This document shows positions 53,344 to 62,204 of a stretch of DNA of 64,000 nucleotides, one piece after another. This DNA is from [Pseudopropionibacterium] massiliense. Its GTDB lineage: Bacteria; Actinomycetota; Actinomycetes; Propionibacteriales; Propionibacteriaceae. Each line of letters begins with the position of its first letter. Within the stretch, counting starts at the first letter, position 1. A program made the translations under genes and the position numbers. The DNA lies in contig NZ_LR027842.1 of assembly GCF_900607225.1 (NCBI RefSeq), positions 1,948,030 through 2,012,029 of the forward strand, read 5' to 3'. The notes under the pieces are model-generated. The model was not told where the DNA came from. It did not search any database and saw only the letters and a list, made by a program, of their open reading frames with translations.

Positions 53344-54234
53344 TCAGAGTTGGGTGTCCAGAATTCTCAGAAAACGTTCCAGGACGTCCGGGGCGACAGC
53401 TCCCATGGGTGGTCGACAGCACCCGACGTCGAAGCCTCGACGGTTCAGGGTCGCCTTGACCATCATCGCCCCCTGGGTGGCGAACACCCCACGGAACACC
53501 GGCAGCAGCTGCGCGTTGGCCTGCCGTGCCTGTTCGAGATCACCTGCGAAGAAGGCCTCCAGAAGCGCTCGAACCCGAAGGCCCGAGAAATGTGTGGACG
53601 TCCCGACCACCCCGGCGCCCCCCACTGCCAGCAGCGGCAACAGGTAGGCATCATCGCCCGCGTAGTAGGTCAGCGTGGTGTTGGCGATCACCACCGAGGA
53701 CGAGCAGATGTCTGCCTTGGCATCCTTGACCGCGACGATCCCGGGATGGTCGGCCAAACGGATCAGGGAGGCCTCCGGGATCGGGATACCGGCACGGTGG
53801 GGAATGTCGTAGAGCATGACGGGAAGTTCACTGGCATCGGCCACTGCGAGGAAATGCGCCTCGAGCGCATCGACGGGTGGCCTCGAATAGTAGGGAGTCA
53901 CCACCAGCAGCCCATCGGCACCGGCCTCGGCGGCCTGCTCCGCGAGTTCGATCGTGTGGCGCGTGTCGGAGGTGCCCACCCCGGCCACGACCGAGGCGCG
54001 CTCCCCGACCGCTTCGATCACCGCACCGAGTAGCTCCCGCTTCTCGCCGTCGCTGGTGGTGGGTGACTCCCCGGTGGTTCCGTTGATGACCAGTCCGTCA
54101 TGTCCTTGATCATCGACCAGGTGCCGGGCCAGCCGGGCCGCCTCTGCGAGGTTCACTTTCCCGTCCGCCCCGATCGGGGTGATCATGGCGGTGAGCAATC
54201 GCCCGAAAATGGGCTGTTCCGGACTTGCAGACAT
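53344..54234 (-). CDS. dapA: 4-hydroxy-tetrahydrodipicolinate synthase
   Basis: The 296-aa class I aldolase condenses pyruvate with aspartate semialdehyde, the first step of the lysine/diaminopimelate branch. It has NGTTGESPT (pyruvate carboxylate pocket), MLYDIPHRAGI (catalytic Tyr), VAVKDAK (Schiff-base Lys) and YAGDDAYLLPLLAVGGAGVVG. The ATG at 54234 follows GGAGG that lies inside the end of the preceding small ORF, so the two are coupled. Confidence 0.96.
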   Translation of the reverse strand: MSASPEQPIFGRLLTAMITPIGADGKVNLAEAARLARHLVDDQGHDGLVINGTTGESPTTSDGEKRELLGAVIEAVGERASVVAGVGTSDTRHTIELAEQAAEAGADGLLVVTPYYSRPPVDALEAHFLAVADASELPVMLYDIPHRAGIPIPEASLIRLADHPGIVAVKDAKADICSSSVVIANTTLTYYAGDDAYLLPLLAVGGAGVVGTSTHFSGLRVRALLEAFFAGDLEQARQANAQLLPVFRGVFATQGAMMVKATLNRRGFDVGCCRPPMGAVAPDVLERFLRILDTQL

Positions 54235-54237
54235 GGT

Positions 54238-54420
54238 TCAGGCCTCCTCGAAATTGACGAGGATTTCCTCGTCGTGGACGTTCCTCTGCCCAGTTTTCGT
54301 CAGCGTCACCAGGCCGAATCCCGATGATGTGGCGGCATCGACAAACCTCACACAGCGGCCGGTTGCACCGACCGTCCGCCGCGTGCCGCACGGTCCCTCA
54401 GCGCTCGCCACATGACTCAT
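54238..54420 (-). CDS. Small protein upstream of dapA, 60 aa
   Basis: The frame starts at ATG 54420 and stops one codon before the dapA start, with the dapA ribosome site inside its last codons, which is typical of a coupled gene. The product ends GFGLVTLTKTGQRNVHDEEILVNFEEA, a plausible small beta-rich fold. I do not recognise a family, and it could still be a chance frame. Confidence 0.45.
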   Translation of the reverse strand: MSHVASAEGPCGTRRTVGATGRCVRFVDAATSSGFGLVTLTKTGQRNVHDEEILVNFEEA

Positions 54421-54476
54421 GCGGTTCAGGATAGAGCTTCCGCGGATAAGGGCATCGAACTGGGTAGAGTTGCCGT

Positions 54477-55133
54477 GTGACTCACATAGCTGATTCTCCC
54501 ATCCCGGCACCGACGGCGGAGAGCTGGAGCTTCGCCGAGGCCCACTCCCCCCTTGCCGATGGCCTTCAGCAGGCCCGGTCGGAGGCTGTTCAGGCCGGGC
54601 TCACCCCGGTCAGCCCGGGCGTTGCGTCCACCCTCACCGTCCTGGCCAAGGCCGTGAAAGCGCGAACCGTGGTCGAGATCGGCACTGCGCTGGGCACCTC
54701 GGCACTACCGCTGCTCGCCGGTATGACCTCCGACGGCGTACTGACGAGCATTGATTCCGAGGCGGACAATCAGCTGCCGGCGCGAACCTTCCTGAACGCA
54801 GCAGGCTACCCGCCGTCACGTTGCCGGCTGATCGCGGGCGCTCCCCTGGAGATCCTCCCGAAACTGCGCGATGGCGCCTACGACATTGTTTTCATCAATG
54901 GCGACAAACTGGAATATGTCGAGTACGTGGCCGCTGCTCTGCGCCTGCTGCGTCGGGGTGGGCTTCTGATCCTGCATGACGTGCTCTGGTACAACACAGT
55001 CGCCAACCCGGGCAGGGAGGGGGACGAGACCATCATCATCCGTGAGGCCCTCGATGCGGTGCAGGCGGCCGAGAGTTACACGACCACCCTGCTCACAACG
55101 GGGAACGGGCTGTTGGTGGCTGTCAAGAACTGA
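54477..55133 (+). CDS. O-methyltransferase family 3
   Basis: The 218-aa SAM-dependent methyltransferase has VVEIGTALGTSALPLLAG (SAM motif I), DGVLTSIDSEA, YDIVFINGDKLEYVEYVAAALRLLRRGGLLILHDVLW. This is the same family as Rv1220c, which is next to sigE in Mycobacterium. Substrate unknown. A GTG start; TAGAGT is four bases upstream. Confidence 0.9.
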   Translation: MTHIADSPIPAPTAESWSFAEAHSPLADGLQQARSEAVQAGLTPVSPGVASTLTVLAKAVKARTVVEIGTALGTSALPLLAGMTSDGVLTSIDSEADNQLPARTFLNAAGYPPSRCRLIAGAPLEILPKLRDGAYDIVFINGDKLEYVEYVAAALRLLRRGGLLILHDVLWYNTVANPGREGDETIIIREALDAVQAAESYTTTLLTTGNGLLVAVKN

Positions 55134-55160
55134 ACGAGCGGAATCCGTGTCCGCTCAGCA

Positions 55161-55199
55161 CGAGTGGCAGCCCGGAGGTTTCGTCCGGACTACCACTCG
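55161..55199. terminator. Terminator between methyltransferase and glgC
   Basis: CGAGTGG...CCACTCG with an inner GCCCGGA...TCCGGAC forms a long stem of about 14 pairs, followed on the plus strand by CTGTTCTTTTCT. It ends the methyltransferase transcript and could also serve the convergent glgC. Confidence 0.85.
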
Positions 55200-55211
55200 C
55201 CTGTTCTTTTC

Positions 55212-56438
55212 TCAGTCGCGCGGAACGACCTTGTCCTTGCCGACGACGACCACCCCACTGGGTGAGACGTGGAAGCCGCGTTCCCGGTCGCGGTCATGAT
55301 CGACGCCGATCTGTGCCCCGTCCTCGACGAGAACGTGCTTGTCGAGGATGGCGCGACGCACCACCGCGTCACGACCGACACGCGCACCGTCCATCAACAC
55401 GGAATCTGAGACCTGAGACCACTTGTCGATGCGCACATTCGGACCGAGAACGGTTCGATCCACCTCACCGCCGGAGATGATGCACCCGGGATTGACGATG
55501 GAATCCTCCGCCTTTCCACGAATGACGAACTTCGCCCCGGGCGCCTGGGACTGGTTCGTCAGCAGAGGCCAGTCACTGTTGTAGAGATTGAACTCCGGGT
55601 CCACGGAGACCAGATCCATGTGTGCCTCGTGGTAGGCGTCGATCGTGCCGACGTCCCGCCAGTAGTTGAGATCCTTCTCGGTGGCCCCGGGAACAACGTT
55701 GTCCTTGAAGTCGTAGACCTGCGACTGTCCTTGAGCCGTGAACCACGGGACGATGTCCCCGCCCATGTCGTGCTTGGCCGTCGGGTTCTCCGCGTCGGCC
55801 CTGAGCGCCTCCACCAGCGCATGACGGGAGAAGATGTAGTTGCCCATCGAGGCGAACGATTCATCCGGTGAATCCGGCAGCCCCGGCGGATCAGCGGGTT
55901 TCTCCAGGAAATTCTTGATGCGCTTGTCCTCCCCTGCGTCGATGATGCCGAACGCACTGGCCTCGCTGCGAGGCACACGAATACCCGCGACCGTGCAACC
56001 GAGCCCGGAATCGATGTGGGCATCCACCATCTGCTCGATGTCCATCCGGTAGATGTTGTCCGCGCCGAACACGACGACATAGTCGGGATTGGCATCACGG
56101 ATCAGGTTGAGCGACTGATAGATGGCGTCAGCGGATCCCTGATACCAGCGGGGACCCAGACGCTGCTGGGCGGGAACGGGTGTCACATAGGCACCCATCA
56201 GGGTTGAGAACCGCCACGTCATGGAGATGTGCCGGTCCAGGGAGTGGGATTTGTACTGGGTCAGGACCGCGACCTGGGTCAACCCAGAGTTCGCGAGATT
56301 GGACAGGACGAAGTCGATCAGCCGATAGCTGCCTCCGAACGGCACCGCTGGCTTGGCGCGATCGGAGGTCAGCGGCATCAACCTCTTCCCCTCGCCGCCG
56401 GCGAGGACGATTGACAGGATCTTCGGGCGTGCCACCAT
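55212..56438 (-). CDS. glgC: Glucose-1-phosphate adenylyltransferase
   Basis: The 408-aa enzyme makes ADP-glucose for glycogen. It has [26 protein letters not shown] (nucleotide site), [26 protein letters not shown] (catalytic Asp), FLEKP, and a C-terminal left-handed beta helix ([20 protein letters not shown] onward). TAGGTT lies six bases before the ATG. It is divergent from glgA. Confidence 0.96.
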   Translation of the reverse strand: MVARPKILSIVLAGGEGKRLMPLTSDRAKPAVPFGGSYRLIDFVLSNLANSGLTQVAVLTQYKSHSLDRHISMTWRFSTLMGAYVTPVPAQQRLGPRWYQGSADAIYQSLNLIRDANPDYVVVFGADNIYRMDIEQMVDAHIDSGLGCTVAGIRVPRSEASAFGIIDAGEDKRIKNFLEKPADPPGLPDSPDESFASMGNYIFSRHALVEALRADAENPTAKHDMGGDIVPWFTAQGQSQVYDFKDNVVPGATEKDLNYWRDVGTIDAYHEAHMDLVSVDPEFNLYNSDWPLLTNQSQAPGAKFVIRGKAEDSIVNPGCIISGGEVDRTVLGPNVRIDKWSQVSDSVLMDGARVGRDAVVRRAILDKHVLVEDGAQIGVDHDRDRERGFHVSPSGVVVVGKDKVVPRD

Positions 56439-56501
56439 GCTTGAAACCTAGCGCTTCGTCGGGTCCCTTACAACAGCTTCGGGAAGATATCATTGCTGAG
56501 C

Positions 56502-57692
56502 ATGAAACTGTCGCTGCTGACTCGTGAGTACCCACCATCGATTTACGGCGGTGCTGGGGTCCATGTGGCCCAGCTCGTCCCGCAGCTCAGAAAGTTCATC
56601 GACGTCGATGTTCACTGCATGGGAGAACCCCGCGACGGCGCCGTCGCGCATCCTGAATCCTGGCCGGCCGGGGCGAACGCCGCCCTGCGAGTGCTGGGGG
56701 CCGACCTGTCCATGGCCGCCGCGGTCGCCGATGACACCGACGTGCTGCACTCCCACACCTGGTACGCGAACATGGGCGGTCACCTGGCAGGACTGATGCT
56801 GGACCGCGCCCACGTGGTCACCTCGCACTCCCTCGAACCTCACCGCCCCTGGAAGGCGGAACAGCTGGGAGGCGGCTACCGGGTCTCGTCCTGGGCGGAG
56901 AAAACCGCTTTCGAGGCCGCCGATGCCGTCATTTCCGTGTCCGCCGGGATGCGCAGGGACGTTCTCGCCTCCTATCCGGATCTGGACCCCGACAGGGTGT
57001 TCGTGGTCAAGAACGGAATCGATCCCGACGAGTTCAAACCGGACAACGGCACCGATGTGGTGCAGGACCTGGGAATCGATCTGGATCGCCCGACCGTGGT
57101 GTTCGTGGGTCGCATCACCCGCCAGAAGGGACTGATCCACCTGGTGCGGGCGGCTCAGCAGTTCGATCCCGACACCCAGGTGGTGCTGCTCGCGGGAGCC
57201 CCCGACACTCCGGAGATCGCCGCCGAGTTCGACGGCGCGTTCGCAGAACTCCAGGCCAGACGCAGCGCGCCCGTGATCTGGATACCGGAGATGCTTCCCC
57301 GGGCCTCCGTGAGGCAGGTCATGACCCATGCCACGGTTTTCGCCTGTCCGAGCGTCTACGAACCCCTGGGCATCGTGAACCTGGAGGCCATGGCCTGCGA
57401 GACCGCCGTCGTCGCCTCCGCGGTGGGCGGAATCCCGGAGGTGGTCGTCGACGGCACCACGGGCCTGCTCGTCCCCTACGACCCCGCCCGGGCATCCGAC
57501 CCGGACTTCATCTCCGCCTTCGAGACGGACTTCGCGACCAAGGTGAACCGCCTCACCAGTGATCCCGAGCTCGCCGAACAGTTCGGGAAGGCCGGAAGGC
57601 AGCGCTGCATCGACGAGTTCTCGTGGGAGCAGATCGCGAAGGAAACCATCGCGGTGTACGAGAAGGCCATCGCCTTCCACGGAAACCGCTGA
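56502..57692 (+). CDS. glgA: Actinobacterial glycogen synthase (GT4 family)
   Basis: The 396-aa glycosyltransferase has MKLSLLTREYPPSIYGGAGVHV, VVFVGRITRQKGL, and the GT4 catalytic pair in YEPLGIVNLEAMACET. In Mycobacterium the equivalent (Rv1212c, GlgM) makes maltose-1-phosphate from ADP-glucose; the same may hold here. TATCAT is eight bases before the ATG. It is divergent from glgC. Confidence 0.94.
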   Translation: MKLSLLTREYPPSIYGGAGVHVAQLVPQLRKFIDVDVHCMGEPRDGAVAHPESWPAGANAALRVLGADLSMAAAVADDTDVLHSHTWYANMGGHLAGLMLDRAHVVTSHSLEPHRPWKAEQLGGGYRVSSWAEKTAFEAADAVISVSAGMRRDVLASYPDLDPDRVFVVKNGIDPDEFKPDNGTDVVQDLGIDLDRPTVVFVGRITRQKGLIHLVRAAQQFDPDTQVVLLAGAPDTPEIAAEFDGAFAELQARRSAPVIWIPEMLPRASVRQVMTHATVFACPSVYEPLGIVNLEAMACETAVVASAVGGIPEVVVDGTTGLLVPYDPARASDPDFISAFETDFATKVNRLTSDPELAEQFGKAGRQRCIDEFSWEQIAKETIAVYEKAIAFHGNR

Positions 57693-57698
57693 AAACAG

Positions 57699-57730
57699 AG
57701 GGTCGCCCGGGGTTTCTCCCGGGCGACCCT
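57699..57730. terminator. Terminator after glgA
   Basis: AGGGTCGCCCGGG and CCCGGGCGACCCT form a perfect 13-bp stem with a tiny loop between convergent glgA and the DUF3117 gene. It is probably bidirectional. Confidence 0.88.
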
Positions 57731-57752
57731 GTCAAGGTGGATTCGGCTGTGC

Positions 57753-57920
57753 TCAGCCAACGACATCCTTCAAGGCGTTGAGCAGGTCGGTTGCCTCCGT
57801 GGCGTTCATCTCGACCACCAGTCGTCCCCCGCCATCAACCGGGACGCGCATCACAATGCCACGCCCCTCCTTCGCGACCTCCATGGGTCCGTCTCCCGTG
57901 CGGGGTTTCATCGCTGCCAT
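57753..57920 (-). CDS. DUF3117 small protein
   Basis: This 55-aa protein is KPRTGDGPMEV...GIVMRVPVDGGGRLVVEM...LLNALKDVVG, the highly conserved DUF3117 family (Rv1211 in M. tuberculosis). Function unknown. GAGG lies seven bases before the ATG. It is in the same place relative to glgA as in Mycobacterium. Confidence 0.93.
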   Translation of the reverse strand: MAAMKPRTGDGPMEVAKEGRGIVMRVPVDGGGRLVVEMNATEATDLLNALKDVVG

Positions 57921-57930
57921 GTGCCAAACC

Positions 57931-58392
57931 TCAATCCTTGGAGTCCAAGTGAACTCCTCCATTATTCCGCATCTGCAAAGTCCCTGACGCATCAACTGAT
58001 GTGGGGGCCACCGGGGACAGCGCCTCCGAACCGGCGACGAGCCCGGCGGCAGGCTGCCCGGAACGCAACCCGAGGCCCTCGGCAATCCGATTGATCACTG
58101 CATCAACGGCCTGCATGTCGTAACCGCCGGCGACAACGTCGAACTGGGGTGGCCCCGGTGGCGGTTGCCGTTGGGCCTCTGCCACGAACCGATCCACCTG
58201 CTCCCTGTCGTATCCAACCGAGACGACGGGAAGACGCAGCCGCTTCACGAACTCCTCGCCGAATGGCAGAGCCGGGATGAATGCCTTGGGCCGGTCATTC
58301 ACCGGTTCGGGCATCTCACCGAACCGCCCCGTCCCCGCCCATGCGGCCAGGGCGAGCACCGCCATGAAAACGACTCCGAAGACCCAGATCAT
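57931..58392 (-). CDS. DivIVA-domain membrane protein
   Basis: The 153-aa protein has an N-terminal membrane helix (residues ~2-20), then two DivIVA-like repeats: VVSVGYDREQVDRFVAEA and VVAGGYDMQAVDAVINRI. This short architecture matches actinobacterial proteins such as Rv1209. Function unknown, perhaps linked to cell growth. I start at ATG 58392, just after the LOG stop; a start at 58458 would overlap that gene. Confidence 0.78.
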   Translation of the reverse strand: MIWVFGVVFMAVLALAAWAGTGRFGEMPEPVNDRPKAFIPALPFGEEFVKRLRLPVVSVGYDREQVDRFVAEAQRQPPPGPPQFDVVAGGYDMQAVDAVINRIAEGLGLRSGQPAAGLVAGSEALSPVAPTSVDASGTLQMRNNGGVHLDSKD

Positions 58393-58402
58393 GGACCAGA
58401 GC

Positions 58403-59131
58403 CTACCGATCAGCTCTGCCCGGAGCGCCCATCGCAGCGATGGCCTCGTCGACGTCATCAGTGAGCGTGATCAGCTCGAGATCGCCTGGACTGATGAAAC
58501 CACCGGCCTCGACCCGTTGTGTGATCCAGTCGAGCAGTGGTCCCCAGAAATGACGCCCGAACAGCACCACCGGGAAGTGGGTCACCTTGCCGGTCTGGAT
58601 CAGGGTCAACGACTCGAACAACTCGTCGAGGGTGCCGAAACCGCCGGGCATGGCGATGAAACCGCACGAGTACTTCAGGAACATCGTCTTGCGGGCGAAG
58701 AAGTAGCGGAAGTTGATTCCGAGTCCGACGTACGGGTTGAGCCCCTGCTCGTGGGGAAGTTCGATGCCAAGACCCACGGATGTACCACCCGCCTCGATGG
58801 CCCCCTTGTTGCCTGCCTCCATGATCCCGGGACCGCCGCCGGTGATGACGGCGAAACCTCGTTCCGCGAGCCCTCGGGCGATCCGTTCCGCGGCCCGGTA
58901 CATCGAATCGTCGGAAGAGGTCCGCGCGGAACCGAAGATGCTGACTGCTGCGGGGAGTTCGTGGAGTGTGTCGAATCCTTCGACGAACTCGGCCTGGATG
59001 CGCAGCACCCGCCACGGGTCCTTGCTGGCCCACTCGTCCCCGTCGGAGCCGAGCAGGGCCTCATCGGCGGTCGGTACCTCTTCATGGACCCGACCACGAA
59101 GCATGACGGCTCCCTGGCGGCGTTCGGTCAT
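58403..59131 (-). CDS. LOG family protein (TIGR00730-type)
   Basis: The 242-aa protein has GGGPGIMEAGNKGA and PGGFGTLDELFE, the motifs of LOG-type cytokinin riboside 5'-monophosphate phosphoribohydrolases. Bacterial members hydrolyse nucleotide monophosphates. It is the counterpart of Rv1205. GGAGG precedes the ATG. It lies 12 bp after dapE. Confidence 0.92.
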   Translation of the reverse strand: MTERRQGAVMLRGRVHEEVPTADEALLGSDGDEWASKDPWRVLRIQAEFVEGFDTLHELPAAVSIFGSARTSSDDSMYRAAERIARGLAERGFAVITGGGPGIMEAGNKGAIEAGGTSVGLGIELPHEQGLNPYVGLGINFRYFFARKTMFLKYSCGFIAMPGGFGTLDELFESLTLIQTGKVTHFPVVLFGRHFWGPLLDWITQRVEAGGFISPGDLELITLTDDVDEAIAAMGAPGRADR

Positions 59132-59143
59132 CGGTTTCCTCCT

Positions 59144-60211
59144 TCACGTCAGCCAACGGCGAAGGCCGTCGGCACAGATTCCCAGGTGCTCGGCGGGGCA
59201 GCGTTCGTCGTCACGGTGAGCCAGCGACGGATCCCCCGGTCCGTAGTTGACCGCCGGGACGCCGAGCTCGGAGAAGCGGGCCACATCGGTCCAGCCGTAC
59301 TTGGGGAGCGCCTCCCCGCCGACCGCGTTGACGAACTCCTGCGCGAGCGGCCTGTCCAGTCCGGGACGGGCCGCCGGGGAGAGATCGGTCACCTCGAACG
59401 TGTGCCCGTCGAAGACCTCCTCCAGATACCCCAGGGCCTCGTCGAGGCTCTTGTCGGGCGCGAACCGGTAGTTGATCTCCACCCACGCCTCGGGAGGGAT
59501 GACGTTGCCCGCCACCCCCCCGCCGATGCGAACGGCGTTGAGGCCCTCCCGGTATTCCAGGCCCTCCACATCTATCCGCCTCGGCTCGTGGGCCGCGAGC
59601 CGGGCGAGCACGTCCGCCAGGCCGTGGATGGCGTTGTTCCCCATCCAGGCGCGGGCGCTGTGAGCGGCCCTGCCCTCGGCGGTGATCCTGATACGGATGG
59701 TTCCCTGGCACCCCCCCTCGACCCGGGCTCCGGTGGGCTCCATGAGGACGGCGAAATCCGCCTCGAGCAGGTCGGGGCGGTTGCCCGCCAGCCGCCCGAG
59801 GCCGTTCAGGGAGGCGTCCACCTCCTCGTGGTCGTAGAACACCCAGGTGATGTCGAAACGGGGCCGGTCGAGTTCACACGCGAGCTTCAACGCGACCGCC
59901 ACCCCGCCTTTCATGTCCACGGTGCCCCTGCCGTGAATCACGGCCCCTTCAGGGGTCTCCTCCACCGTGCTCGGCAGGTTCCCGGCCACCGGAACCGTGT
60001 CCAGATGCCCGGCTATCAGAACCCGCTGCTCGCGACCGAGGCGGGTCCTGGCCACCACACAGTCGCCGTCACGCGCCACCTCGAGGTGCGGCTGGGAACG
60101 CAGAAGTTCCTCCACCAGGTCAGCGAGCCGTTTCTCGTTTCCGGAAACGCTCTCGACGTCAACGATGGCGCGCAACAGGATCACGAGATCGGTGTGGGGA
60201 TCGAGGCTCAT
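59144..60211 (-). CDS. dapE: Succinyl-diaminopimelate desuccinylase
   Basis: The 355-aa zinc hydrolase removes succinate in diaminopimelate synthesis. It has GHLDTVP (metal His/Asp), GRGTVDMKGG (bridging Asp), YDHEEVD (catalytic Glu), LMEPTGARVEGGCQG and a late AHRDDE metal His. TAGGCT lies seven bases before the ATG at 60211, so the message is probably leaderless. It is divergent from dapD. Confidence 0.95.
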   Translation of the reverse strand: MSLDPHTDLVILLRAIVDVESVSGNEKRLADLVEELLRSQPHLEVARDGDCVVARTRLGREQRVLIAGHLDTVPVAGNLPSTVEETPEGAVIHGRGTVDMKGGVAVALKLACELDRPRFDITWVFYDHEEVDASLNGLGRLAGNRPDLLEADFAVLMEPTGARVEGGCQGTIRIRITAEGRAAHSARAWMGNNAIHGLADVLARLAAHEPRRIDVEGLEYREGLNAVRIGGGVAGNVIPPEAWVEINYRFAPDKSLDEALGYLEEVFDGHTFEVTDLSPAARPGLDRPLAQEFVNAVGGEALPKYGWTDVARFSELGVPAVNYGPGDPSLAHRDDERCPAEHLGICADGLRRWLT

Positions 60212-60375
60212 GGCTGTGAGCCTACTGCCCCGGACGCCAGCCGCGACCGAGAAACAGCTCATGGCCGCGGGAACTGCCTCGGCCGAGAAGGCATCCCACC
60301 GGGAATCCCCGAGGCGGTCAATGCGCCGAGGCCCATCCGGGGGCGTTGCCGTCCATGTTCACTACACTGGCCCGC

Positions 60376-61308
60376 ATGACTGACGTTCCTCGCCAGGGCT
60401 GGGGCTGGGGCCTCGCCACCATTCACACCTCCGGTTCCGTTCTCGACGTGTTCTACCCGGATCCGCACGTGGGTGACGATGTCGCGAAGGAAGCTCCCCC
60501 GTCGCTGCTGGCGGCCCAGATCACGGACGATCTGCGCCAGGTCACCACAAAGGCGGTGTGTGTGGTCGTCGACCTCGACACGCCTCCTGAGAACACCGAG
60601 GACGCCTATCTGCGCCTGCACCTGCTCAGCCACCGTTTGGTCCGGCCACACGGACTCAACCTCGACGGTATCTTCGGCAAGCTGCCGAACAACGCCTGGA
60701 CCAATCGCGGCCCGGTCCGGGTGGAGGACATCACCCGCATCCGCATCTCGCTTCGCGGAAAGGGTGAGGCACTGCTCGTCTCCGGCGTCGACAAATTCCC
60801 GCGCATGACCGACTACGTCGTTCCCGCCGGGGTGCGGATAGGGGACGCGGACCGAGTACGACTGGGTGCCCATCTGGCCCCCGGCACCACCGTGATGCAC
60901 GAGGGTTTCGTGAATTTCAACGCGGGTACCCTGGGAACCTCCATGGTCGAGGGACGCATTTCCGCCGGAGTGGTCGTCGGCAATGGTTCCGACATCGGCG
61001 GCGGCGCCTCCATCATGGGCACCCTCTCCGGGGGCGGCCGGGAGGTGGTCCGCATCGGAGAACGGTGTTTGCTGGGTGCGGAGTCCGGAATCGGGATCTC
61101 GCTGGGCGACGACTGCGTCGTGGAGGCGGGGCTCTACGTGACCGCGGGCACGAAGGTGGAACTGCCCGACGGGCGTGTGGTCAAGGCACGGGAGCTCTCC
61201 GGTGTCCCCGGCCTGTTGTTCCTGAGGGATTCACAGTCGGGAAAGGTCGTGGTGAAGCCGCGCCAAGGCAGCACTGTGGAACTGAACGACGAACTGCACA
61301 CCAACTGA
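60376..61308 (+). CDS. dapD: Tetrahydrodipicolinate N-succinyltransferase
   Basis: The 310-aa enzyme of the actinobacterial DapD type has the N-terminal domain ([11 protein letters not shown]), then a left-handed beta helix ([36 protein letters not shown]), ending with the [14 protein letters not shown] segment. TACACT lies seven bases before the ATG. It supplies the substrate later acted on by DapC and DapE. Confidence 0.95.
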   Translation: MTDVPRQGWGWGLATIHTSGSVLDVFYPDPHVGDDVAKEAPPSLLAAQITDDLRQVTTKAVCVVVDLDTPPENTEDAYLRLHLLSHRLVRPHGLNLDGIFGKLPNNAWTNRGPVRVEDITRIRISLRGKGEALLVSGVDKFPRMTDYVVPAGVRIGDADRVRLGAHLAPGTTVMHEGFVNFNAGTLGTSMVEGRISAGVVVGNGSDIGGGASIMGTLSGGGREVVRIGERCLLGAESGIGISLGDDCVVEAGLYVTAGTKVELPDGRVVKARELSGVPGLLFLRDSQSGKVVVKPRQGSTVELNDELHTN

Positions 61309-61309
61309 C

Positions 61310-62143
61310 ATGCGTAAGAAAACGGCAATCATCCTGGTCACAGTGCTCGTGGTACTGGGCGCTCTCGGTTTCGGCGCCTGGAAGGGATACGAGTGGTTCA
61401 TCGCCCGCACGACCCCCAACGCCTGCTATCTCCAGGTCGCAGGGGTGGAGGAACCACTCCGGCTCACGAATGAGCAGGCGAGGAACGCATCCATCATCGT
61501 CGCCGAGTCCTACAACCGCGGCCTGTCCGAACAGGCGGCGGTGATCGCGCTCGCGACGGCCTGGCAGGAGTCCGGGCTACGGAACCTCAACTACGGCGAC
61601 CGCGACTCGCTCGGCCTGTTCCAGCAGCGCCCCTCCTACGACTGGGGCACCGAGGAACAGATCATGGATCCCTGGTACAGCTCCGGACGATTCTACGAGG
61701 AACTGGTCAAGTTCGACGGCTGGGAGAGCACCGACGTCAACGACATCGCCCAGAAGGTGCAGCGCTCCGGACATCCCGAGGCCTACAGGAAACACGAAAC
61801 CAACGCGCGCGCCCTCGCCGGGGCCTTCCGGGGTTCCAGGGAAGGCGTCTTCACCTGCATCAACCGGGACGCCACAGGCACCGACCGCGGTGTCCTGGAC
61901 AAGGTGGTGACCGCCATTCCCGGGGTCAGGCTTCAGGACAACGGTTCCGAACTGACCATGACCGCGGGAAACGCCGGCGCCGCCTGGTCGGCCACCCAGC
62001 TGGCCCTGGCCAACACATCCGAACTCGGCATCGAGAAGGTCGTCGTCGGCGGAAACGAGTGGAAGCAGGGGGAACGCACCTGGAAGGATGTCCAACCGGT
62101 CTCCGGTGACTCCGTCACGGTGACCATCAAACTCAGGTCGTGA
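61310..62143 (+). CDS. Membrane-anchored lysozyme-like protein
   Basis: The 277-aa protein has an N-terminal membrane anchor (residues ~6-28) and an extracytoplasmic domain in which Glu87 lies in ALATAWQESGLRNLNYGDRDSLGLFQQRPS, a pattern of transglycosylase-like folds found in many actinobacterial proteins. The C-terminal ~90 residues form an unrelated small domain. It starts one base after the dapD stop, so it is co-transcribed with a cell-wall precursor gene. Activity is unproven. Confidence 0.75.
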   Translation: MRKKTAIILVTVLVVLGALGFGAWKGYEWFIARTTPNACYLQVAGVEEPLRLTNEQARNASIIVAESYNRGLSEQAAVIALATAWQESGLRNLNYGDRDSLGLFQQRPSYDWGTEEQIMDPWYSSGRFYEELVKFDGWESTDVNDIAQKVQRSGHPEAYRKHETNARALAGAFRGSREGVFTCINRDATGTDRGVLDKVVTAIPGVRLQDNGSELTMTAGNAGAAWSATQLALANTSELGIEKVVVGGNEWKQGERTWKDVQPVSGDSVTVTIKLRS

Positions 62144-62204
62144 CCAGCGCAGGGCAGAGAATGGATCTGGATGTTCCATGTGTCCCAAGGCCCGGGAGGA
62201 GATC

